From positions 1 to 64,000 of the forward strand of contig NZ_JOJM01000035.1 in NCBI RefSeq assembly GCF_000720325.1: a stretch of 64,000 nucleotides of DNA, written 5' to 3'. The position numbers and the translations under genes are program-made. The first letter of the stretch is position 1, and every line of letters starts with the position of its first letter. This stretch comes from Streptomyces sp. NRRL B-1347 (GTDB lineage Bacteria; Actinomycetota; Actinomycetes; Streptomycetales; Streptomycetaceae). Below, one piece after another: positions 50,895 to 59,251 of the stretch. The notes under the pieces were generated by a model. It saw only the letters and a list, made by a program, of their open reading frames with translations, did no database searches and was not told the origin of the DNA.

Positions 50895-53209
50895 CCGTGA
50901 GCGACGTGCCCGCCGAGGCCGCGGCGGTCCCTGCGGCCCCCGCCGTGCACCGCGTCGCCGTCATCGGCGGCGGCCCCGGCGGCCTGTACGCCGCCGCCCT
51001 GCTCAAGCGGCTCGACCCGGCGCGCGAGATCACGGTCTGGGAGAAGAACGCCCCGGACGACACCTTCGGCTTCGGCGTGGTCCTCTCCGACGAGACGCTC
51101 GGCGGCATCGAGCACGCCGACCCGGTGGTGTACGCGGCGCTGCGGGAGCGCTTCGTGCGCTGGGACGACATCGACATCGTGCACCGCGACACCCGGCACA
51201 CCTCCGGCGGCCACGGCTTCGCCGCGCTCGGCCGCCGGGCGCTGCTCGCCGTGCTGCACGAGCGCTGCCGCGACCTGGGCGTGGAGCTGCGCTTTCGCAC
51301 CGAGGCCCCGCCGGCCGCCGAACTGGCGACGGCGTACGACCTGGTGGTCGCCGCGGACGGGGTGCACAGCCTGACCCGCGAGGCGCACGCGGACGTCTTC
51401 CGCCCCACCGTCACCAGCCACCGCTGCCGCTACATCTGGCTCGCCGCCGACTTCGCCTTCGACGCGTTCCGCTTCGAGATCGCCGAGACCGAGCACGGCG
51501 TGATGCAGCTGCACGGCTATCCGTTCGCGGCGGACGCGTCCACCGTGATCATCGAGATGCGCGAGGAGGTCTGGCGGGCGGCGGGCTTCGCGGACGCCGA
51601 GGTGGGGGAGACGGTCGACCGCTGCGCCAAGGTCTTCGCCGAGGCCCTGCGCGGCCGCGGCCTGCGCTCCAACAACTCGTCCTGGCTGACCTTCCGCACG
51701 GTCGTCAACGACCGCTGGTCGCACGGCAACACGGTGCTGCTCGGCGACGCGGCGCACACCGCGCACTTCTCCATCGGCTCCGGCACCAAGCTGGCCGTCG
51801 AGGACGCGCTCGCCCTCGCGGCCTGCCTCCAGGAGCAGCCGGACGTCCCGCGGGCGCTCGCCGCGTACGAGGCCGAGCGCCGCCCCGTCGTGGCGTCCAC
51901 GCAGCGCGCCGCGCAGGCCAGCCTCCAGTGGTTCGAGGAGCTTCCCCTCTACCTCGGCCAGCCGCCGCGGCAGTTCGCGTTCAACCTGCTCACCCGCAGC
52001 CGCCGCGTCACGCACGACAACCTGCGCCTTCGCGACGAGGGCTTCACGACGGCGGTGGAGCGGGACTTCGGCTGCCCCGAGGGCACCCCGCCCATGTTCA
52101 CCCCCTTCACGCTCGGCGGCCTCACCCTGCGCAACCGCGTCGTGGTCTCCCCGATGGACATGTACTCCGCCCGGGACGGCGTCCCCGGCGACTTCCACCT
52201 GGTCCACCTGGGCGCGCGGGCGCTCGGCGGGGCGGGCCTGGTCATGACCGAGATGGTGTGCGTGAGCGAGCGGGGCCGCATCACCCCCGGCTGCGCCGGG
52301 CTCTACACCGACGAGCAGGCCGACGCCTGGGCGCGCGTCGCGGACTTCGTGCACGACCAGTCGCCCGGCACGGCCTTCGGCGTCCAGCTGGGCCACTCGG
52401 GCCGCAAGGGATCCACCAAGCTAATGTGGGAGGGCATCGACGAGCCCCTGGAGGACGGCAACTGGCCGCTGGTGGCCCCGTCCGCGCTGCGGTACACCTC
52501 AGGCAGCCAGCTGCCGCACGCCCTGCGGGCCGACGAACTCCCTGCCCTGCGCGAGGGGTTCGTCGCCGCCGCCCGGCGCGCGGCGCGCGCCGGCTTCGAC
52601 CTCCTGGAACTCCACTGCGCGCACGGCTACTTGCTCTCCGGCTTCCTGTCCCCGCTCACCAACCGCCGCACGGACGCGTACGGCGGCTCCCTTGAGGCCC
52701 GGCTCCGCTTCCCCCTCGAGGTCTTCGACGCGGTGCGCGACGCGTGGCCCGCGGACCGGCCGATGACGGTCCGCCTCTCCGCCACGGACTGGGCCGACGG
52801 CGGCACGACGGCCGACGACGCCGTGGCCATGGCCCGGGCCTTCGCGGCCCACGGCGCCGCCGCGATCGACGTCTCCACGGGCCAGGTGGTCTCCGACGAC
52901 GCCCCCGCGTACGGCCGCTCGTACCAGACCCCGTACGCGGACCGCATCCGCAACGAGACCGGCGTCCCCGTGATCGCGGTCGGAGCCATCTCGTCCTGGG
53001 ACGACGTCAACTCCCTGCTCCTCGCGGGCCGCACCGACCTCTGCGCCCTGGCCCGCCCGCACCTCTACGACCCGCACTGGACCCTCCACGCGGCCGCCGA
53101 ACAGAACTACCAGGGCCCCGCTGCCCCCTGGCCCCACCCCTACCAAGCCGGCAGCCGCCGCCCCCAAACAGGCCGGACAGACGCCCCGAAACCGCGGCTC
53201 AGCCTCTGA
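50891..53209 (+). CDS. Aryl-CoA monooxygenase/reductase, two-domain flavoprotein (772 aa)
   Basis: This is a fusion of a salicylate-hydroxylase-type FAD monooxygenase and an old-yellow-enzyme reductase. The FAD fold starts VAVIGGGPGGLYAA (about 23-36), with GDAAHTAHFSIGSGTKLAVEDALAL later. From residue 402 the OYE TIM barrel has FTPFTLGGLTLRNRVVVSPM, HCAHGYLLSGFLSPLTNRR and YGGSLEARLRF. The same architecture occurs in 2-aminobenzoyl-CoA monooxygenase/reductase and salicylyl-CoA 5-hydroxylase. The substrate cannot be fixed from sequence alone. GTG 50891 couples it to the hydratase gene, and its 3' end overlaps the converging PaaX-type gene by 11 bases. Confidence 0.93.
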   Translation: MTVSDVPAEAAAVPAAPAVHRVAVIGGGPGGLYAAALLKRLDPAREITVWEKNAPDDTFGFGVVLSDETLGGIEHADPVVYAALRERFVRWDDIDIVHRDTRHTSGGHGFAALGRRALLAVLHERCRDLGVELRFRTEAPPAAELATAYDLVVAADGVHSLTREAHADVFRPTVTSHRCRYIWLAADFAFDAFRFEIAETEHGVMQLHGYPFAADASTVIIEMREEVWRAAGFADAEVGETVDRCAKVFAEALRGRGLRSNNSSWLTFRTVVNDRWSHGNTVLLGDAAHTAHFSIGSGTKLAVEDALALAACLQEQPDVPRALAAYEAERRPVVASTQRAAQASLQWFEELPLYLGQPPRQFAFNLLTRSRRVTHDNLRLRDEGFTTAVERDFGCPEGTPPMFTPFTLGGLTLRNRVVVSPMDMYSARDGVPGDFHLVHLGARALGGAGLVMTEMVCVSERGRITPGCAGLYTDEQADAWARVADFVHDQSPGTAFGVQLGHSGRKGSTKLMWEGIDEPLEDGNWPLVAPSALRYTSGSQLPHALRADELPALREGFVAAARRAARAGFDLLELHCAHGYLLSGFLSPLTNRRTDAYGGSLEARLRFPLEVFDAVRDAWPADRPMTVRLSATDWADGGTTADDAVAMARAFAAHGAAAIDVSTGQVVSDDAPAYGRSYQTPYADRIRNETGVPVIAVGAISSWDDVNSLLLAGRTDLCALARPHLYDPHWTLHAAAEQNYQGPAAPWPHPYQAGSRRPQTGRTDAPKPRLSL

Positions 53210-54008
53210 GCACGAACTCCGAGCCCGCTCCGTGGAGGCGGTCGTGGAGGCCCTGGAAGACCTCTGCCGAGCGGGTTCCCGGCCAGTTGGAGGGGAGGAG
53301 GTCCGGGGGCAGGCCCGGGTCGACGTACGGGAGGTGGCGCCAGGTGTCCAGGGCCAGGAGGTAGTCGCGGTACGCCTGGTGCGGGGGCGTGTCGGTGCGG
53401 GCGTGCCAGGCGCGCAGGACCGGGGCGTGGCGGTCCAGGAAGGCCTCGTGCTGTTTGGCGATGGCGGACAGGTCCCACCAGCGCGACACCGCCTCAGCGG
53501 TGGGGGTGAAGCCCAGGTGCTCGCCCCGGAAGAGGTCGACGTACGCCGTGAGTCCGAGGCGCTCCAGGGTGTGCCGGGTCTCGTCGTGGAGGCGGGCGGG
53601 GGCGATCCAGACGCCGGGCGCAGCCGTGCCGAAGCCCAGGCCCGCGAGGCGGGAGCGGAGCACGTGGCGCTTGTTGCGCTCCGCCTCCGGGACGGAGAAC
53701 ACGGCGAGCACCCAGCCGCCGCCGTGGCGCCCGCCCGCGGCCGGGTAGATGCGCCGGTCGCCGTCGTCGAGGAGCTGCCGCGCCTCCGCCGACAGTTCGT
53801 ACCCCGCGGCCCCGCCGGACGTGCGCGCGGGCACGAGGAGCCCGCGCCGTTTGAGGCGGGACACCGACGAGCGGACGGAGGGCGCGTCGACGCCCACCGG
53901 CGCGAGGAGGCGGACGAGTTCGGCGACCGCGACGGGGCCGGGCGCGGCCCGGCCGTACGCGCCGTAGAACGTGACGATCAGGGACCTGGGGGCGTGTTGC
54001 TCGGACAC
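53199..54008 (-). CDS. PaaX-family transcriptional regulator (269 aa)
   Basis: PaaX proteins repress aromatic-acid pathways and release DNA on binding the aryl-CoA. The N-terminal winged HTH reads APSVRSSVSRLKRRGLLVPARTSGGAAGYELS. The central and C-terminal domains have GGWVLAVFSVPEAERNKRHVLRSRLAGLGFGTAAPGVWIAP and LLALDTWRHLPYVDPGLPPDLLPSNWPG. GTG 54008 lies ten bases after the ligase gene on the same strand, so regulator and ligase are cotranscribed. It probably controls the whole ring-CoA cluster. Confidence 0.92.
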   Translation of the reverse strand: MSEQHAPRSLIVTFYGAYGRAAPGPVAVAELVRLLAPVGVDAPSVRSSVSRLKRRGLLVPARTSGGAAGYELSAEARQLLDDGDRRIYPAAGGRHGGGWVLAVFSVPEAERNKRHVLRSRLAGLGFGTAAPGVWIAPARLHDETRHTLERLGLTAYVDLFRGEHLGFTPTAEAVSRWWDLSAIAKQHEAFLDRHAPVLRAWHARTDTPPHQAYRDYLLALDTWRHLPYVDPGLPPDLLPSNWPGTRSAEVFQGLHDRLHGAGSEFVLRG

Positions 54009-54017
54009 GTGATCACT

Positions 54018-55727
54018 CTAGGCCCCGGACGCGGGCCCCGGTTCCGCGAGTGGATCTTCCGCGCCGGGCGCCGCCCCCGGTTCCCGCAGGCGGAAGCGTT
54101 GCAGCTTGCCCGTCGCCGTCCTCGGGAGGGCGTCCAGGAACTCCACCTCGCGCGGGCACTTGTACGGCACCAGTTCCGCCTTGACGAACTCGCGCAGGCG
54201 CTCGGCGTCGGGGCTCGCGCCCTCGCGCAGCACGACGTAGGCGACGGCGATCTGTCCGCGTCGCTCGTCGGGGCGGCCCACGACGGCGGTCTCCACCACG
54301 TCCGGGTGGCGCAGGAGGGCCTCCTCGACCTCGGGGCCCGCGATGTTGTACCCGGCCGAGATGATCATGTCGTCCGCGCGCGCCACGTAGCGGAAGTAGC
54401 CGTCGGCGTCGCGGACGTAGGTGTCGCCGGTGACGTTCCAGCCGTGCCGCACGTAGTCGTGCTGGCGGGGATCGGCGAGGTAGCGGCAGCCGACCGGGCC
54501 GCGCACCGCGAGCAGCCCCGGCTCGCCGTCGGGCACGGGCGCGCCGGACGCGTCGACCACGCGCGCGTGCCACCCGGGCACGGGCAGGCCCGTGGTGCCG
54601 GGGCGGATCGCCTCGTCGGCGGCGGAGATGAAGATGTGGAGCAGCTCCGTCGCGCCGATGCCGTTGATGATGCGCAGGCCGGTGCGCTCGTGCCAGGCCT
54701 GCCAGGTCGCCGCGGGCAGGTTCTCGCCCGCGGAGACGCAGCGGCGCAGCGACGACACGTCGTGGGGGGCGTCCCCGGAGGGCGCGTCGAGCGCGTCGAG
54801 CATCGCGCGGTACGCCGTCGGCGCGGTGAACAGCACGCTCACCCGGTGCGCGGCGATCGCGGGCAACAGCTGCTTCGGGCCGGCCTGTTCGAGCAGCACG
54901 GCGGACGCGCCCACGCGCAGCGGGAAGATGACGAGGCCGCCCAGGCCGAAGGTGAAGCCGAGCGGGGGACTGCCCGCGAACACGTCGTCGGCGCGTGCCT
55001 TGAGGACGTGGCGCGCGAAGGTGTCGGCTATCGCGAGCACGTCCCGGTGGAAGTGCATGCAGCCCTTGGGTCGCCCCGTGGTGCCGGACGTGAAGGCGAT
55101 GAGCGCCACGTCGTCGGCCGCCGTGTCCACCGCCTCGTACGGCTCCGGCGGGCGGGCCGCCACCCGGGCCCGGAGGTCGTCGGGGCCCTCGCCGCCGTAC
55201 GTCGTCACGCGGAGCCCCGGCACTCCGGCCTTGATCAGGTCGTCGACCGCGCGGGCGTCGCACAGCGCGTGCGAGACCTGGGCGATCTCGCTCATCGTGG
55301 CCAGCTCCTGCGCGCGCTGCTGGGCGAGGACGGTCACCGCGACCGCGCCCGCCTTCATCACGGCGAGCCAGCAGGCGGCGAGCCAGGGCGAGGTGGCGCC
55401 GCGCAGCAGCACGCGGTTTCCGGGCACCACGCCGAGCTCGGCGGTCAGGACGTGCGCGATCCGGTCCACCAGGACCTGGAGCTCGCCGTACGTCCACGTC
55501 GTGCCGTCGGCGGCGAGGAAGGCGGGCCGGTCGGGGCCGTGCCGCAGGGCCGACGCGTCGAGCAGCTCGGCGCCGCAGTTGAGCCGGTCGGGGTAGTGCA
55601 GCTCGGGCCGGTCGCGCACCAGCGCGGGCCACTGGTCGCGCGGCGGGAGGTGCTCGCGCGCGAAGGTGTCGACGTGGCCGGTGGGCGCGGCGCCGCTGTC
55701 GCCGTACATTGCCCCTGTGGTCTCCAT
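54018..55727 (-). CDS. Benzoate/2-aminobenzoate-type CoA ligase (569 aa)
   Basis: This AMP-forming ligase activates an aromatic acid to its CoA ester, the entry step of the cluster. Motifs are IAFTSGTTGRPKGCMH (A3), GIGATELLHIFIS (A5, the form seen in benzoate-CoA ligases), GWNVTGDTYVRDADGYF (A7), ARADDMIISAGYNIAGPEVE (A8), and PRTATGKLQRFRLRE with the catalytic Lys (A10). The PDRLNCGAELLD start is typical of the 2-aminobenzoate branch. ATG 55727 is chosen on length; a later ATG six codons in is possible. It is divergent from the acyl-CoA dehydrogenase. Confidence 0.88.
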   Translation of the reverse strand: METTGAMYGDSGAAPTGHVDTFAREHLPPRDQWPALVRDRPELHYPDRLNCGAELLDASALRHGPDRPAFLAADGTTWTYGELQVLVDRIAHVLTAELGVVPGNRVLLRGATSPWLAACWLAVMKAGAVAVTVLAQQRAQELATMSEIAQVSHALCDARAVDDLIKAGVPGLRVTTYGGEGPDDLRARVAARPPEPYEAVDTAADDVALIAFTSGTTGRPKGCMHFHRDVLAIADTFARHVLKARADDVFAGSPPLGFTFGLGGLVIFPLRVGASAVLLEQAGPKQLLPAIAAHRVSVLFTAPTAYRAMLDALDAPSGDAPHDVSSLRRCVSAGENLPAATWQAWHERTGLRIINGIGATELLHIFISAADEAIRPGTTGLPVPGWHARVVDASGAPVPDGEPGLLAVRGPVGCRYLADPRQHDYVRHGWNVTGDTYVRDADGYFRYVARADDMIISAGYNIAGPEVEEALLRHPDVVETAVVGRPDERRGQIAVAYVVLREGASPDAERLREFVKAELVPYKCPREVEFLDALPRTATGKLQRFRLREPGAAPGAEDPLAEPGPASGA

Positions 55728-55780
55728 GGCGCCTCGCCACCTTTGCCGTCGGGCGTAGTGATGGGCTCGCCCAACGAGCG

Positions 55781-55816
55781 TATCGTGTTGGTGACGGCAG
55801 TCAACACTGCGCGATA
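55781..55816. promoter_or_regulatory. Candidate operator between ligase and acyl-CoA dehydrogenase genes
   Basis: In the divergent spacer, TATCG (55781) and TGTTG (55786) are matched by CAACA (55802) and CGATA (55812) in two nested inverted repeats. The location fits control of both transcripts by the PaaX-type regulator. It does not obviously match the E. coli PaaX site. Confidence 0.4.
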
Positions 55817-55863
55817 AGACTCCGGGGTGCGGTACGCGCCCCGCGCCAGGGGAGAGGCCCGAG

Positions 55864-57126
55864 ATGACCGACCCATCGGCCGTGCACGCTTCGCCGGACT
55901 CATCACCTTTGCCGGTTTCATCGGCGTTCCCGCAATTTTCGCTCACCCCGGACCAGGCCGCCCGGCGAGACCGGCTGCGGGACCTCGCCGAGACCCGCCT
56001 GCGCCCCCTGGCCGAGAAGGGCGAGCCGGGGCGCGTGAACCGCCCGCTCGTCGAGGCCGTCGGCGAACTCGGCCTGCTGGCGGGCCTTTTCACCGACGGC
56101 GCCCTCGACCTCTGCCTGACCAGGGAGTCCCTCGCCCGCGGCTGCACGGAGGCCGAGACCGCGTACGCCCTCCAGGGCCTGGGCGCCTACCCCGTGCACG
56201 CCTACGGCCCGGCGGTGCTGCGCGAGCGCTGGCTGCCCGCCGCGCGCGAGGGCCGCGCCGTCGCCGCCTTCGCCCTCTCCGAGCCGGGCGCGGGCTCCGA
56301 CGCCGCGGCCCTCGCGCTGCGCGCCGAGCCCGAGCCGGGCGAGCCGGGCACCTGGCGCCTGACGGGCGAGAAGTCCTGGATCTCGAACGCGCCCGAGGCC
56401 GACTTCTACACCGTGTTCGCCCGGACGACACCGGACGCCGGAGCCCGCGGCGTGACCGCCTTCCTGGTGCCCGCCGACCGCCCGGGTCTGACCGGCGCCC
56501 CGCTCGCGATGCTCTCCCCGCACCCCATCGGCACCCTCGCCTTCGACGGCGTCCGGGTCACCGCGGACGACCTGCTCGGCGAGGTCGACCGCGGCTTCGG
56601 CGTCGCCATGACGACCCTCAACCGCTTCCGCCCGAGCGTCGGCGCCTTCGCGGTCGGCATGGCCCAGGCCGCGCTCGACGCGACCCTCGCGCACACCGCG
56701 CAGCGGGACGCGTTCGGCGCCAAGCTGAAGGACCTCCAGGCGGTGTCCCACCAGGTCGCGGAGATGGCCACGCGCACGGAGGCGGCCCGCCTCCTGGTGT
56801 ACGCGGCCGCCGCGGCGCACGACCGCGAGGAGCCGGGCATCGCGGGCCGCGCGGCGATGGCGAAGCTCTTCGCCACGGAGACCGCGCAGTACGTCGTCGA
56901 CACGGCCGTCCAGCTGCACGGCGCCCGCGCCCTCCAGCACGGGCACCTGCTCGAACACCTCTACCGCGAGGTGCGGGCCCCGCGCATCTACGAGGGCGCG
57001 AGCGAGGTCCAGCGGGCCGTCATCGCCAAGCAGTTGTACGCGACAGCCCCCGCGACCGCGCCTGTGACCGGCTCCGCGACCGCGCCTGTGACCGGCTCCG
57101 CCCCCGCCCCGAAGGAGACCGCATGA
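55864..57126 (+). CDS. Acyl-CoA dehydrogenase of the ring-CoA cluster (420 aa)
   Basis: This FAD-dependent enzyme has CTEAETAYALQGLGAYPVHAYG, AFALSEPGAGSDAAAL (substrate side), TGEKSWISNAPEADFYTVFART (flavin), and LHGARALQHGHLLEHLYREVRAPRIYEGASEVQRAVIAKQL at the C-terminus. It probably introduces a double bond after ring reduction or hydrolysis. The extreme C-terminus contains a 24-base duplication (57052-57099) adding Ala/Thr/Pro/Val residues. GGAGAGG precedes ATG 55864, and the stop overlaps the RidA gene by four bases. Confidence 0.92.
   Translation: MTDPSAVHASPDSSPLPVSSAFPQFSLTPDQAARRDRLRDLAETRLRPLAEKGEPGRVNRPLVEAVGELGLLAGLFTDGALDLCLTRESLARGCTEAETAYALQGLGAYPVHAYGPAVLRERWLPAAREGRAVAAFALSEPGAGSDAAALALRAEPEPGEPGTWRLTGEKSWISNAPEADFYTVFARTTPDAGARGVTAFLVPADRPGLTGAPLAMLSPHPIGTLAFDGVRVTADDLLGEVDRGFGVAMTTLNRFRPSVGAFAVGMAQAALDATLAHTAQRDAFGAKLKDLQAVSHQVAEMATRTEAARLLVYAAAAAHDREEPGIAGRAAMAKLFATETAQYVVDTAVQLHGARALQHGHLLEHLYREVRAPRIYEGASEVQRAVIAKQLYATAPATAPVTGSATAPVTGSAPAPKETA
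57052..57099 (+). repeat. Perfect 24-base tandem duplication
   Basis: Two identical 24-base copies (57052-57075 and 57076-57099) encode ATAPVTGS twice in the dehydrogenase tail. The reading frame is kept. Confidence 0.9.
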
Positions 57127-57521
57127 GCCTCGACCGCCTCAACCCCGCGGAGCTGTCCCCGGCCACCGGCTTCAGCCACGCCGTCGTGGCGAGCGGCAGC
57201 CGCGTCGTCTTCCTCGCCGGGCAGACGGCCCTGGACGCCGAGGGCAAGGTCACCGGGGGCACGCTGCCCGAGCAGTTCGAGCAGGCCCTCGGCAATCTGC
57301 TCACCGCCCTGCGCGCGGCGGGCGGCACCCCCGCGGACCTCGCCCGCGTCACCGTCTACGCCACGGACGTCGCCGACTACCGCGCGCACGCCCGCGAACT
57401 GGGCGCCGTCTGGAAGCGGTTGGCGGGCCGCGACTACCCCGCCATGGCAGTCATCGGCACGGTCCGCCTCTGGGACGAGGAGTGCCTGGTGGAACTGGAC
57501 GGCTTCGCGGTGCTGCCCTGA
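57123..57521 (+). CDS. RidA/YjgF-family enamine-imine deaminase (132 aa)
   Basis: This is a trimeric cytosolic protein whose characterised members hydrolyse reactive enamines or imines to ketones. VFLAGQTALDAEGKVTGGTLPEQFEQALGNLLTALRAAGG and VTVYATDVADYRAHARELGAVW are family signatures. The Arg in GTVRLWDEECLVELDGFAVLP replaces or shifts the usual catalytic Arg, so activity needs checking. It is coupled (ATGA) to the acyl-CoA dehydrogenase. An amino-cyclohexene intermediate from 2-aminobenzoyl-CoA would be a natural substrate, which is a reason to favour that substrate for the cluster. Confidence 0.9.
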   Translation: MSLDRLNPAELSPATGFSHAVVASGSRVVFLAGQTALDAEGKVTGGTLPEQFEQALGNLLTALRAAGGTPADLARVTVYATDVADYRAHARELGAVWKRLAGRDYPAMAVIGTVRLWDEECLVELDGFAVLP

Positions 57522-57529
57522 CGCGCGTG

Positions 57530-57725
57530 CGACGCCCCAGACCCGCCCGTCCCCGCTCCGGGGGCTCCGGCCTCGCGCCCCCGTTCATCGGCGCTCCGCG
57601 CCTCGCCCTCAAACGCCGGACGGGCTGGATCTTTCAGCCTCTCCGGCGTTTGAGGAGCGGGGGTCTGGGGGCGGAGCCCCCAGGAATCGGGAAGGGGCGG
57701 GTCAGGGGCGCACCCGCGAGGGCAG
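57530..57725. repeat. Dispersed intergenic inverted-repeat element, copy 3
   Basis: The core CTCAAACGCCGGACGGGCTG, GGATCTTTCAG and TCTCCGGCGTTTGAGG matches the element at 28865-29034. Flanking G-rich and C-rich arms include GGGGGCGGAGCCCCC and end near CGCACCCGCGAG. It separates the converging RidA and lipoprotein genes. Confidence 0.8.
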
Positions 57726-57727
57726 CC

Positions 57728-59182
57728 CTAGCGCGGCGGGGCGAACTTGCGCGAAGAGAAGGCCACCGCGTCCCGCGGGCCCACGCCGCGCGTGATCCAC
57801 CAGTGCGTCGGCACCTCGCCGTAGACCGCGGACAGCTTCGGCGACTGCCAGGACAGCACCACCTCGTCCTTGCCGTCCCCGTCGAAGTCGGCGGCGAAGT
57901 GCACCCGCCGCGCCCCGCTCCCCGCGGCGATGCGCTTGCCGTCCACCCGCGCCGGCGGCCTGCGGACCAGGCGAGCGACCCGCCGGTCCCCCTCGTAGAG
58001 GACCGGGCCCTCGCGGCCGTCGAACAGCAGCGCGTCCCGGCCGTCGCCGTCGGGGTCGACGGCCGTGTACGAGCCGCCCACGTCCGCGCCGGGCCGGTAC
58101 GTGCGGACGGGACCGCCGCCGCCCGGGTAGACGGCGTAGCTCCCGGAGACGTCGGCCGCCTCGGCCTCGGAGCCCGGCTCGTCGTTGCGGCCGCCGTCGT
58201 CGCCGACGGCGAGGTCACGGGTGCCGTCGCCGTCGAAGTCGCCGAACACATGGCCGTTGCCCTCGCGCACCGGACGCCCGGTGGCGGCGAGGCCGCCGCC
58301 GGGCCGCGCCGCGAAGTACCGGCCCGCCGACTGCTCGCCGTCGTTGCCGTAGTGCAGGAAAAGGCCGGTGGTGCGGGGCTTGCCGGAAGGGGCGATGTCG
58401 TCGGCCCGGATGCCGCCGTACGACGCGTACGGCGGCTGCGGCAGGATCCGCCGCTCGGTGCGCGCGGCCACGCCCGTGCGCGAGAACGGGCCGAACAGCA
58501 GCACCACGGCCGACTTGTCGGACCGCAGCCCCGTGTCGGCGGACTGCAGGCCCGCCAGGTCGTGTCGCCCGTCGCCGTCGAAGTCGCCCCGGACGACGTC
58601 GTCGAAGCCGGTCGCCGCGTCCGGCGCGGGAAGGCGGAGCCGGGTCGGCGCCGCGCCGCGCCGCGGCCCCTGCGGCCCGCCCCAGTTGACGTACTCGACC
58701 ACGCGGTTCCCGCCGGACGTCTCCTCGCCGGTGCGGGTGACGAAGTCCGCGAAGCCGTCGTCGTCCAGGTCGGCGGTCGTCCCCGGGTACGGCGGGGTGT
58801 TCCCGACCGGGCTGGGGTCGGGCACGCCGAGCTCCTCGGTGGTGTACAGGGTCCGCGTCGTCGGGTCGAGCCCGCGCGGGGAGCCGAAGACGACGGCGAT
58901 CTGCGGCACCCCGCCGCGGCTCGCGGGCCAGGCCACCGGCACCTGCATCAGCAGGTCGGGATGCCCGTCGCCGTTGATGTCGTCCGGGCCGCCGGAGCCC
59001 CGGCCGGGGGCGGGCGCGCGGCTCTCGGTCGGTACGACGTCCGGCGCCCGGGACGGCCCGGACCGCTCGCCGCGGCCGTCGCGGGAGCCGTCGGACCCGG
59101 AGCCGTCGGCCCCGCCGCACCCCGCGACCAGGGCGAGGGCGGCGAGTACGGAGACGGCGCGGGCCGCGGTGCGAGGAGTCAT
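57728..59182 (-). CDS. FG-GAP/VCBS-repeat lipoprotein (484 aa)
   Basis: This is a secreted lipoprotein with a predicted beta-propeller. The signal peptide ends in the lipobox LVAGC (Cys about 20). A charged linker precedes at least six calcium-loop repeats of the DxDGDG type: DINGDGHPDLL, DLDDDGFADFV, DFDGDGRHDL, DFDGDGTRDL, DPDGDGRDAL and DFDGDGKDEV. ATG 59182 is taken because the signal peptide begins there. Propellers of this type mediate extracellular binding; the ligand is unknown. Confidence 0.88.
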   Translation of the reverse strand: MTPRTAARAVSVLAALALVAGCGGADGSGSDGSRDGRGERSGPSRAPDVVPTESRAPAPGRGSGGPDDINGDGHPDLLMQVPVAWPASRGGVPQIAVVFGSPRGLDPTTRTLYTTEELGVPDPSPVGNTPPYPGTTADLDDDGFADFVTRTGEETSGGNRVVEYVNWGGPQGPRRGAAPTRLRLPAPDAATGFDDVVRGDFDGDGRHDLAGLQSADTGLRSDKSAVVLLFGPFSRTGVAARTERRILPQPPYASYGGIRADDIAPSGKPRTTGLFLHYGNDGEQSAGRYFAARPGGGLAATGRPVREGNGHVFGDFDGDGTRDLAVGDDGGRNDEPGSEAEAADVSGSYAVYPGGGGPVRTYRPGADVGGSYTAVDPDGDGRDALLFDGREGPVLYEGDRRVARLVRRPPARVDGKRIAAGSGARRVHFAADFDGDGKDEVVLSWQSPKLSAVYGEVPTHWWITRGVGPRDAVAFSSRKFAPPR

Positions 59183-59251
59183 GGGGGACACCCTCACACC
59201 ACGGCCCGCGCCGATTCCACACAGATGTGCGACCAGGAGAAGAGGACGCCC

